The notes under the pieces: model-generated | Databases searched by the model: none | What the model saw: only the letters and a program-made list of their open reading frames with translations | What the model was told of the DNA's origin: nothing | Shown here: one piece after another, positions 27,601 to 54,962 of the stretch | Layout of the letters: each line of letters begins with the position of its first letter | How positions within the stretch are numbered: the stretch's first letter is position 1 | Made by a program: the position numbers and the translations under genes | From: Anarhynchus alexandrinus | Lineage: Eukaryota > Chordata > Aves > Charadriiformes > Charadriidae | Assembly (NCBI GenBank): GCA_008711295.1 | Contig: VUYV01000082.1 | Location: 667,030-731,029 of the forward strand | DNA length: 64,000 nt | Direction: 5' to 3'

Positions 27601-28470
27601 TTTCCTGTCTTGTATGTTTTTAGTGGATTTGGAGTCAAGTCCTTGCTTCATAATGTACCAGATAATTAAGTAATGGGTTGGTCCAGGAGGCAAAAGGTGG
27701 TAATAACTTTTTAAGCACAGCCTATATGTGAGTCATGGGAGTGAGACACCGCTCGCACCAGGCTGGGTGACTGTCCAGACCAAGATCATGGCTATGTCAG
27801 GTGCCTTTGGGCTCTGCAAGCTGAGCTGTCCAGGAGGGGAGTTGGAAAAGCAGCTCATGGGGAACCCTACAGTTGTCAAAATTTTGTAAGAGATGTAGGC
27901 CCCCTTGCCTGCCTCCCCAGTATCTGGAAAAAAACAAAGCGAGCTTCACCTATAGCAAACTGGGATGATCTGTCTCCTTTACCAACCAGTGATACTGGAA
28001 CAATTGAAAAACATATTTCTGGACATCTGAGTTAACTCTTCCCTGAGAAAAATAGGGAACTTCAGATATAATTCTTAATACCATTCCGCTGGGTTCTCTG
28101 TAATCTCACCTATGCTGTTGCTTTTCTTTCGGTTCACATTTTTTGAGGTTTTCTGGACAATCTTAACACGTAGAGATGGAGGGCTGTGGCACACGTACAC
28201 TGAGCTAATTAAGGTTTAGGACAGTCTTGCCCGCTGCTGTGTTTTCTCCTCTACAGCACTGAAACGGGCAGCAATGTCTAAACCACCACTGCTACATACT
28301 AGGGCCCACCTAGAGGAGCCTCAGGTTTTGTCCCGAGGCAAAAGCACCGTCAGAAGTCCCTGATGTAGGTCTGCTGATGGAATCGGTAGCGGAGGCATCT
28401 GTGTAACATAAAAAAGATCATTGTATGTCTCAGTTTGACTACTTAGAAAGTTACAGTCACACTTCTCAGA

Positions 28471-28540
28471 ATATTTTTTAATATTTTATATTATTATTAT
28501 TTATTATTATTGTATATTATTATTTAATATTTTTTAAAAA
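28471..28540. repeat. TTA/ATT low-complexity tract
   Basis: Imperfect runs of TTATTATTAT and TATTTAATAT. Confidence 0.9.
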
Positions 28541-31500
28541 TCTGCATAGCGGCTTATATAGGCATATTTCTAGGTGTGTAGCAGTATCAGCCAAATTTTT
28601 CCATGTCAACAGAGGCCTTCTATTTTAATGAACATTTCTGCAGTGGCTTTCATTTTGTCTAATGAATGTTTCGAGGAAAATGTTCTTCCAGAGTAGGCGT
28701 ATGGGCTGGCTATGTCGAAGATTTGCTATGAAGATGTAAGACTACAAGGTAAAAGATGCCTGAGAACCTGTACACGTATCCCTGCAGGCTGGGAGGCTGC
28801 CATACCCAGCGCAGCCCTACTGCCTGGTGGCTTTCCTGGAGCCCCTCTGCTCTACAAGCCGTGCTCTACAAGGCTTGTGTAAGAAGCTGGAGTCTCCTCC
28901 TGGAATAACAAATATTTGAAGCAACCAGTATTGAACAGTATACTTAGACATGGAGGAAATAAAGATGTGCCACCACTGAGACAAATCCTGGCCCCAATGT
29001 CTCCCATTGCTCCCATGGTGCTGAAGGGGTGAGAGAGTCATCAGTTGCTTTGGTGTGTCCATCTGCCCTCAGAGGCGTGATGTAGCCTCACCACATGTGA
29101 CGTGCCACTTCTCCTGGTTCTCACCTGAGTGTACACTGACCCTGTGGACCTCTGGCTGGCACAGCATGGAGCTGGAGGCTGTAGCGACGTCTGGGCAATG
29201 CACACAGGCCCTGCTTCCCGCCTGCTGTGAGAACAACCGTTACAGGGCAGAACTCACATAACTTGGCTGAGTCCCAGCACGTGGAGCACTGCCAGTTGTT
29301 TTTTTTTCCCATACCCATATGTTTACTGACTTTCCTTTACTAGTAAATCCTTAGCATGTTGTATCATTCTATGCTTCTTTTCAACATCTTTCATTTTCTC
29401 CGTGTAAGTTGGCCGAGAACGGCTTGCGAGGTCCTTGACTGTGTCCTACCTTCATGTGCATCTTGGTTCTTCCTCTCCCACATGCCTCTTTTCCTCCCAG
29501 CTCTCTACTCCTGGACTTCTACCAATGCATTTAAAGTTATTTTTCTCTATTGGCTGTATGTGGCAAACGTGACTATTCTCCATATCCAGCCATCTTTTCT
29601 CCAGCTTGCCGAGAGGGCACTGACGATATTTCTTTCCCTTCCTTTATGTTGGTTCCAGCACTATCTTACAGCAGTCATTGCAGGGATGATGGGATTCTCA
29701 CTCCCAAGCTCTTAGCACACATTTTGGGGAAGCAGATGCTCCGTATGCACGCCTCTGCCCTGATAATACATTCACTGTGTCCCAATAAGGATTTAATGCC
29801 TTTAATGTGTATCTGGTTCACACTGAGATCACACTTATTACTGGACTAGTTAAAAGATAAAGGACAGACCTAGTTTATTCCATAAAGTTAAGCAAAGAGC
29901 ACCAAAAGCAATACTTAAGATCTGGGAGAATAAGCCTTAGCGCAAGGGTGTTTTATCTTTTAAAGTGAGGAGGTTGGTGCTCTCCCAGAGAAGTCCTTAA
30001 GGAGATCATGGATGAAAGAAAACCAAAGCAGCCTTGTTTTAACTACCTGAAAACTTAACTTTATGCCTAGCTATCAGTTCAAGAGTTCTTCCCTCCAGGC
30101 TATGCTGCTGTGTGCAAACAGGGTATGTACTCTCCCTTGACAAGATGCTGCCCTACTGAGATCTGATCTTCCTTTGGCTTCCTCCCACTATTCATGCTCT
30201 GTATTTCACAGAAACACACAGGGAATGCAAATAGAGAATCAGAAGGTAACCTTGAGGACTTTTATGGCTGCCCTTGGTGTTTCAAAGCCACTGTTAAGTA
30301 CTCCTTTCTTTCTTTCTTTTCTAAATTAGATGATTTCTTGATGTTGTGCCATTGCTTTTAGCTGTTCAGCATCTCTGGGACTGCAACACTAATATTTTGC
30401 AGCTCATTTGAGAAAACAATTTTTTTTTTTCTGAGCGAGATGCCATGCAAGTGTATCAACCCCTTTCCCCTCTTCTCATCTGAAGAGGTCAGCTGAACCA
30501 CAGTCATAACCCTACAGCATAACTTCTCTCAAAACACATAAAATTCCCTTTGTTTTCTTGCTTACAGCCTGCACGTTTTGCAGTACGAACCTTCTCATGG
30601 CCTTGTAGTACCTTCCAATTGTCATATTAGAAACGTTTACAGTGCCTCTGACAGTTTCATGATTCAAAGTAGATCGAGGTCCCTGCAGAGTCTTGGACAC
30701 TGGAGCTCTTCAAGTTTTCAAATAGTTATTGGAGAGCCTGCTGGCACCACCTGCTTCAACATCACTCCTTCATCAACCAGCTCTCTTCTCTCTTCCACCG
30801 TTATTTACTTAGTGTGAAGAGGAATACCATAGCTCTCTGGTCACCTTGACACATCCCCTAAAAAAGAAGTTGGACCATCCCTTTGGAGGAACCGTTAACT
30901 TTTCCCACTGACCCCACTTTTCTTGACCTGGTAAATCCATGCCGGAACAAAAGCTTGCTCTGCTTTGCTAGGTAACTTAATCCAGCTGAGCCTTTCCAAA
31001 TGTTTATGATGACACCTTGAAAAAGATATAGGCACACACTTCTTGTTGATGAGAACCATCCGGCCCTTGCATCCTCAGGTGAAAAGCAGGAGGTAGGGAT
31101 GTGTCAAATGCAGATCAGAAAACGGGGCAATGTTTTAGTGCTTTTCACTTCAGACAGGCAGAAGTTTCTGACACCAGACTGACTGACTAAACTGAAACAG
31201 TGAAAATCACTACTGTCAAGTCTTGCCTTACTTTGCTGAGGTCTCTCAGGATAAAAAGGAACTCAGCTTTGCTCAGCAGAAGATAAGAAATGGGTCTAAG
31301 AGAAATTCCAGGCACAAACCAACTGTGCAGGAGAAATACTGCTGCATCTGATTGAGCTCTGATGAGGAAAAAATAAAATGAAGCCTCTAAGTTTTAGAAG
31401 CTCAGTTTTATAAGAGGCCCAAGGTCAGTCCAGAACAGACTGTGGTATGAGAACATTTGATGACAATTCTTCTGGTCAGAGACCTTTTATTTCCACAGGG

Positions 31501-32161
31501 TCTGAACTTGGTCCTCGCACCCTTCCTGGGACAGCCATTCGAGTCCTTGTCTCCTGTTGCATGTATCCTTCTTCATGGCCACTTCTTCTACCTAGCAGAG
31601 ATTCAGAGAGATTTCTGTCACCTATGCAGTCTTCTTCCTGATTAGGACAGCTCCTTGGGTTCATCCCAAAATTCCCCCAACAGTTGTGTCAGAATTCCAT
31701 CCAAATCAAAAAATGACCATCTGCTTTCTTTCCCAAGCCTCACACCTCTGTGGCTGAGTCATCTTTGGACACTAAATACCGAGAAGACCATTTCTTTACT
31801 GGTGTGTTATGACCTATGAGTCGCCCTGGCTGGTTCCTTGGGGTGAGTGGGCTGTACTGCACTAGAGCTCCATTACTATCAGTTGCTATCGCAGGTGTCT
31901 GCAGGGAGCTTCACACCTGGGGCACCACTCTCCACTCTGTCACTGTGATTGCTATGGCACCGTGGAACAATAATATATTTAATAGACTGGCCTTTCTTTT
32001 CTTAAGAAGACCCTGAGACCCACATCCCCAGCAAGTGTATGATGGAGAGAAGTACTGGAATCACAGAGCATTTATGGACCAGCTCTCAAAAGAGAAGAAA
32101 AATTACTAGTAAAGGCAGTTTTCTAAGCTGTAATATCCAAAATTCATAGTTGCTACCTATT

Positions 32162-32214
32162 TTCCTTCTTTCCTTCCTTCCTTCCTTCCTTCCTTCCTTC
32201 CTTCCTTCCTTCCT
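32162..32214. repeat. TTCC tetranucleotide microsatellite
   Basis: About 13 tandem TTCC units, nearly perfect. Open frames that read through it as repeating residues are not genes. Confidence 0.97.
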
Positions 32215-33391
32215 CCTCCAAGACTCTTTTTTTGGTACTTCTGTTGTTGAGCCTCACCACAGTACACAGCTATTTTGTGATGATGTACATGGTGGGAGGG
32301 AAGGTAGAGCGTGTGTGCCCCCTCTGGGTATTGCTTCAGTAAAAACAAGTCTGGCTCAAGTGTTTGCTGTGCAAGCCTCCACACTGTAAATGTATATATC
32401 GGCAAAAAAACACCCCCATATCCAGGGACCACAGTCACTGGAATTTAACCTCGCTTTCCTCCTCTTTGCTGCATAACACTCCCCTCTGCCTGTCCTTTGG
32501 GAATAGCATCCGCTTACACAAAACTTCCATCAGAATCTGGAGGAAGACTGACAGTGAAACTGTAGCCAACTTGTGTGTGGGAGGACAAGAAGGATTTGAA
32601 CACTGTAAGAGAAAGTGACCAGCAAAGCAAATAATAACAAGCCAGCGAAAAGACCAGCATACGAATGTGCAAGACTGGCAATTCTCTAGAACCCAGGTAG
32701 GACTAGGATGCCAGTGCTACAGGGCAACACAAGGAATAGCTATAAATACACAGCTTTTGCCTTGGTATGTTTGTGTCTACATTAAGACAAAATGCAGCAA
32801 ATAGGTGAAATGAACAGGGGGCATAAGAGGTAGGAATATTTTTATAGATATTTATTTGTCTCTCATGCCCGAACCACAGGAGAATCAAGATAAAATAATA
32901 ATGTTACAGTGGTGCTGTCTGGTGACATGTGGAGGAAATAATGTAGCCATTCCATCTGCCAAGCTGAAGTTTGGTTGCCAAGTCCTTGAGCTTTACCACG
33001 AGAAATCCTTCTTCCCCTAACCTCAGCTTCCCATCCATGTAATTTGCAGTTATCCCTTGAACTAAGATTTCAGTGATGGAAACAGCAGTGATTTCTGTGT
33101 GTTAGTAAGAGACTAACTTCCTGCATCATCCAGCTGACATTTTATCCATTTTCTCTGATTTAATGAGTTAGCTAGTATAGGACACTGACATTTGGGAGGG
33201 CAAAAAGCAGCACCTCCTGTGAAGACGCCAGTCCCTCACAACTTCCTGCAACTCCCTCTCCCTGTTGACTCCGTGCATTGGTTACTTTTCCTTGGACAAA
33301 TTTTAGGGATTGGCAACAAAAAGGTTTTGCTAAACCTTTAATTTTGGTGGATCACTGCTGGGGTATTACAGAGCCAGAGTGGAAGCAAACA

Positions 33392-33655
33392 TCATTGATA
33401 GGATGAGGGGGAATATTTTCAAACTGGAAGAAGGTAGATTTAGATTAGATATTAGGAAGAAATTTTTCACTGTGAGGGTGGTGAGACACTGGAACAGGTT
33501 GCCCAGAGAAGTTGTGGATGCCCCATCCCTGGAAGTGTTCGAGGCCAGGCTGGATGGGGCTTTGAGCGGGAGTGGGAAGTGTCCCTGCCCATGGGCAGGG
33601 GGGTTGGAACTCGATGATCTTCAAGGTCCCTTCCAACCTAAACCATTCTATGATC
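33392..33655 (+). mobile_element. CR1 LINE, 3'-end fragment
   Basis: Contains GGTAGATTTAGATTAGATAT, ACTGGAACAGGTTGCCCAG and the CR1 3' hairpin and terminus, ending ATTCTATGATC. The upstream part still reads as the last residues of the CR1 reverse-transcriptase ORF ([19 protein letters not shown]), so the copy is fairly young. It is 5'-truncated. Confidence 0.93.
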
Positions 33656-33907
33656 AGTGGGGCAGGTCCCTCCCCACACAACGATGAAGCCATGATCCAG
33701 TGTGGGAAGCGAAGGACTTGAAGAGCCTGGAGATGGGGCAGCACGTTGCTTCACCCAAGCACCCAGGAGGAGCAGTTGCACAAGCACCTACTACACTGCA
33801 AAGTGCTAATTTCTGGTACTAAAGGGGCCTTGGAGCTCTAGCTGGTCCCAGCCCTGGTTAAAGATGGCAGAGGTGCCAAGCGTGATAGCCTGGGCTAATT
33901 AAGAGAA

Positions 33908-34338
33908 TGTCATGGTTTAATCCCAGCTGGCCAGCCAGGACCATGCAGCTGCTCACTTGCTCCCCCATGGTGGTATGGGGGAGAGAATTGGAAGACTAAA
34001 AATGAGAAAAAAAACTTGTGGGTTGAGATAAAGACAGTTTAATATATAGAGTAAAAGCCATGAATGGAAGCAAAGTAAAACAAGGAATTTGTTCACTGCT
34101 TCAGCCATCTCCAGGAAAGCCGGGCTCCATCACACGTAACGGTTACTTGGGAATACAAAACACCGTAACTCCAACCATCCCCCCCCTTCCTCCTTCTTCC
34201 CCCAGCTTTATAAGCTGAGCATGACATCACATGGCATGGCATATCCCTTTGGTCAGTTGGGGTCAGCTGTCCTGGCTGTGTCCCTCTCCCTACCTCCCCC
34301 TGGCGGGGTGGCATGAAGAGCAGAGAAGGCCTTGGCTG
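33908..34338 (+). mobile_element. Truncated solo LTR of an avian endogenous retrovirus
   Basis: Starts TGTCATGGTTTAATCCCAGC and carries stretches I know from an LTR family common in neoavian genomes: GTTGAGATAAAGACAGTTTA, CAGCCATCTCCAGGAAAG, and TATCCCTTTGGTCAGTTGGG. A TATA-like TTTATAA is at 34207-34213. The usual 3' end is missing; similarity fades near GAGAAGGCCTTGG at about 34338. No internal viral genes are present. The family name is not assigned here. Confidence 0.8.
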
Positions 34339-34833
34339 CCCCGCAGCAACCAGCACCGCCGGTGCGCTGCCAGCCCCACTCCTCACCCCGGGCCCAAACC
34401 ACGGCCCTGCACCAGCTGCTCACGAGGAACTTGGCTCCATCCCAACGGAAACCACGGCGGAGCAGCCGCCGAGCGCCCTTCCGCCGCTCATTTTATGGCA
34501 AACCGGGGCAACTCCTGCTGAAGGCAAAACCGGTCTCCCAGCGAGTGCCCTCAGAAACCGGGCGGCTGCCACCCCTCGGCCCCGAGGGGCGGGGGGCGGC
34601 CCGGGCAGCCCGGCCGGGGCCCTGAGGCGAGGTATCCCCCAGCTACCGTCACGCAGGCCACGCCCTCCGTGCCCCACCCTTTCAGGCCCCACCCTTTCNT
34701 GACCTCACGCTCCCCTGTTTCCGCCCCTTCCGGTTTTCTCCGCCGTTGCAGGCGGAGGCCCTGTCGGCGACGTCACTCGGGACGCGCCGGAGCCGCTCGC
34801 ACGTGTCGCCCCGCACGGCACCGCACCGCCGCC
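34339..34833 (+). promoter_or_regulatory. PWP1: CpG-rich PWP1 promoter and 5' leader
   Basis: GC- and CpG-dense sequence immediately before the PWP1 start. It contains an ETS-type CTTCCGG (34728-34734), a CRE-like GCGACGTCAC (about 34768-34776) and an E-box CACGTG (34800-34805). There is no TATA box close to the start, as is typical for housekeeping genes. One N lies at 34699. Confidence 0.75.
34699..34699. other. Assembly gap (1 N) in PWP1 promoter
   Basis: Single N directly after the second of two GCCCCACCCTTTC copies (34671-34683 and 34686-34698). Confidence 0.98.
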
Positions 34834-51613
<16,780 letters not shown>

Positions 51614-52025
51614 TGGATCAAACATCACAAAATCAAAGTAATGGGACTACGACTAACGTGTATTCTACAAATCCCCCTGTTTGGTGAGAGTTCATAGAAA
51701 TTACTTGAGTGTCCGGCAATCTGCAGGCTTCTTCATCTCAGACAAAGACAGACAGTGATGTAGTTAAGCTCTAAGTCAGCAGTTTTAAATTCCTCCCTCT
51801 ATTACCGGCTTTGAAAGATGAAATCACTTCCTTTTGCCTGAGATTAGAAACAGGGTCTACTACGTGTAAAGTTGATGTATAAAATGGAATAGTCACTAGA
51901 AAAGTGTCCTGCTGCTACCAGAAGTTTGATGAATATTGCAGAGAAGGTAAATATCCTCTAAGGGCATCAGGAAAAATACTTCAAACAGCAGTTGTGCAAT
52001 AAATAAACAAAAGCTGAATGAAGTG
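51614..52025 (+). other. PWP1: Probable PWP1 3' untranslated region and poly(A) signal
   Basis: AT-rich sequence after the stop. Two overlapping AATAAA signals lie at 51998-52007, about 390 bases past the stop, and are the best candidate for the transcript end. Confidence 0.55.
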
Positions 52026-54652
52026 ACAAGTGTAAATAGGTAATTTATCCTTAATTAGAGGCTAGATTTACAGATTTCTAATACAGATTTTAAAAGTTCT
52101 TCTATGTAACTTTAAGTCATAAGAGTATTTCTTGGGTAGTAAGTTGGAGTCTCTAAGTAGAATCTTGAAAGGTATTTTTAACACCTCAGATCACCAGTAT
52201 CAAACCAGAAATATCCCAGTTCTATCCCATCAAGGGTTTCTTTTCCCTGGTTCTACAGCACCTGCTGATGTTGCATGTGTATTGGGTTCTTCATCAAGCT
52301 CCAAATGAAATATATATAAAGAGAATTTGAACTGAAATAAGGGACTACTACTTGGTAGAGGATGAGAGGCTGTCAGGACACAAAGCGAGGGGAGGGATCA
52401 CAGCTGGTCACCATCGCTGGTGAAAGCTGTCCATGTTACATACTCTGTTCTTAGCTCTTCACAGGCATTTCTGCCTGAAAGCTGAAGGCACAGAGGAACA
52501 TTTTGAGTATCAGCCTAACCACTGACTTAAACACTTCTTTTAAAGCATCAGGAACCTAGTCAAGGAATATGACTCAACCAACTTTCTCATATTTAAAATG
52601 AACACCCAAGTGCCTTACCCCAGGCCAGAAGTTAAATGGTACTCTTATCCTCCTGTGAAGTGCTTCCCTTTCCACATACTGGAAGGTGTCTGTTAAAGTG
52701 CTGCTGCTTTAAAAATGCCCTGGGTATTAAAGCAACTGGTATCAAAGCAGCCACAGCGTCAGTGCATGTAGCTGACAAGATCTTACCACTGCTTTCCACC
52801 CCAGCTCATTGTCACTCATTCTGGTGAGGTAAAGCAGATGACAAATTTTATCAGTACAAACTGCAGGTGGGGAAAAGGCAGGGCTGTAGGTTTCTCTCCC
52901 ATCCCTTGAAGTAAGTGGCTGCTTCTAAATCCAATTTAGCTGTTCCTAGTCTGGTGCCAGGTGTTTAGCATGGCTCTGCAGGAACCAAAAATATTTTGGA
53001 TGTGTTGAGATTCCTGCCTCAGTCCTTTCTCTGCCAAGCAACAGGAAACAATGTGGACAACAAATGAACAACTGCTTTTTTGAAGCTTAAGAACCTTTGT
53101 TCAAGTGCTCTCCACTGAAAACCTGCAACTTTTTCAAAGCTTTAATTTGAAATAAATACTTCATGTTAAGCTCTTTGAGGGTTGTAATTTCTGTTATCTC
53201 TACCATTGGTATTATTTGGCACTGTAGCTCTAGAAGTTGGGACTCTATGATTTTAAAGGTCTTTTCCAACCTAAATGATTCTATGATTCTAGATTGCTTT
53301 TTGTTTTGGGAAGAAATTGCATTACTGCAAGCAACATATCTCTCCCTTGACTACACAAAAGCCCTCAACCTGTCTTACTGGAGCTTTTTATTCGCCTACT
53401 GATCTAAGAGGCCAAGCATTGTGCATTTTCAGGTGTGAAGAACCCAGGGAGCTCTCTAGGAAATATAGTGTACAGGGAGATGTAGAGCTGAACTTAGGCC
53501 ATTTAGGGTAAGAACTAGAGCCTCTTTCACAAGGGAACCTCCAATTACCTTGTCAGACAAGCGAGCTCAGCTTACTGATCCCGAGCCATGCAGCAAATCT
53601 ACAAGGTTTAAAGACCGGTTCAATCTGTGTCTGTTCATGAAGCTGCTCCTACCCATGACCTTGTCCCGGGAAAGCTTGGGAGAGGCAGATGATGAAAAAG
53701 CGGTGGTATTTCTCTTGGCATCATTACCAGAAATAGGAACCTTTTTTTCAAATGTGCAAATATTAAAAAAAGAACGTTAGAAAAGAGCCACATTTTTAAT
53801 TTTTTCAAAAGAAAACAACCAAATGAAATACATCTTCATTCCATAAATAATATTAGCAGCAAACCCTCCCATCATTCTAGGTGGTAAAAGGTTTACAGCA
53901 CAAGAAGTAATACATACTGTAAACACTGTCCGATCATCTGTAAGCCTCTTCCTTACTGAGTCTATACAGTCTTTGCCTCTTCACCCGCTAACATGTCCTA
54001 GTGAACTAGAGTGAGAAGAGGCAATAACTGTTCAAAAAGCCAATATTTGATTTTCTGTAGTGGGGTAATTAATTGCTTTGTCTGCAAATGCTGATTTCAC
54101 TGGCTTTTTTTTTTTTTTTTTTAAAACAAAGCTTTTTTTTTTTCCCAAGAAGGAAACCTGAGCATTGACAAACCACATCCTTCAGTTAAAGTCTTAAAAA
54201 GCAAAATACATCAACTGCCACTACCATTTTTTGTTTGTTTTTCTTATTGTTATGGCTTTGGCAGTTAAGGACAGATGGCTTACAGGTCCCTGCAGTCACT
54301 CAACTACATTTCTGGTTTGTGGCTCTTTACTCAAAGGGCTATGCAAGGTGTGTCATGTATCCCGGCACTGGATGGATTAATCTGAGTGATTTGGAAAAGA
54401 AGTATGCACAGTGTGTGTGAAAAAAATCTCCTTTCCTCACATTTCCTTCTTAGCAACTCTTCACTTGTACGTGCACGATCCATTCTCATTCAGTGTTTTG
54501 GCGACAGTTTATTAAGCGGTGGTAGTGTAGAGACCAAAACAGAAGGAAAACTCCTATTTGACATATACTGGTGACTGGGGAAACAAGGAAGAGGTTGTTT
54601 TTTTCTCCTTCCCCAGTTATAACATCCATGAAAATTTCCCTCTCTCTTTTCT
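52026..54652. other. Convergent 3' space between PWP1 and PRDM4
   Basis: No gene supported. The right part must contain the PRDM4 3' UTR (minus strand). AATAAA on the minus strand (TTTATT on plus) occurs at 54508-54513 and 53387-53392, but the true end is unclear. A CR1 relic lies at 53234-53290 and long T-runs at about 54104-54142. Confidence 0.55.
53234..53290 (+). mobile_element. CR1 3'-terminal relic
   Basis: GTTGGGACTCTATGATTTTA, GGTCTTTTCCAACCTAAATG and the ATTCTATGATTCTA tail are the last bases of a CR1 element. Only about 60 bases are recognisable. Confidence 0.8.
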
Positions 54653-54962
54653 TCATTTGTGTCCAGAGAGGGCATCACCTGTTGAATAGACTCCATTGTT
54701 AATCCTACAGTCTTCAGTCCTCATAGAGTCTATTAATTCCTCCTCTGAATCCTCCTCCTCTTCTTCCTCTGGGGCTGACAGGCTGGATGTGGGGCCTTTA
54801 CATATTTTTAAGTGGCGAGTGAGGTGATATTTGGTTAGATAAGCCTTAGAGCATTTTTCACAGACATAGTCCCTCTTTCCTTCATGTGAATTGAGATGCT
54901 TCTTCAGGTGATTTGTCCTCAGAAACAGCTTGTCACACTTGGGGCACTTGATCTGCCGTTCT
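54653..54962 (-). CDS. PRDM4: PRDM4 terminal exon: two fingers and acidic tail
   Basis: Acceptor tcttgcag. One base completes Gln, then [20 protein letters not shown]. The final finger reads [21 protein letters not shown], where Cys replaces the last His (CCHC). It ends with an acidic run ([13 protein letters not shown]) and the conserved DALSGHK stop. Confidence 0.95.

Larger units (their letters stand above)
27601..33391. other. Intergenic region, ABTB3 to PWP1, right part
   Basis: No gene supported. A TTA-rich low-complexity tract lies at 28471-28540 and a TTCC microsatellite at 32162-32214. Otherwise unique-looking sequence. Confidence 0.55.

Noticed and set aside
32157..32438. Minus-strand frame with repeating residues
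   Set aside because: It is a translation of the TTCC microsatellite.
33379..33687. 102-codon plus-strand frame that looks protein-like
   Set aside because: It is the C-terminal tail of the CR1 reverse transcriptase plus CR1 3' UTR, not a host gene.
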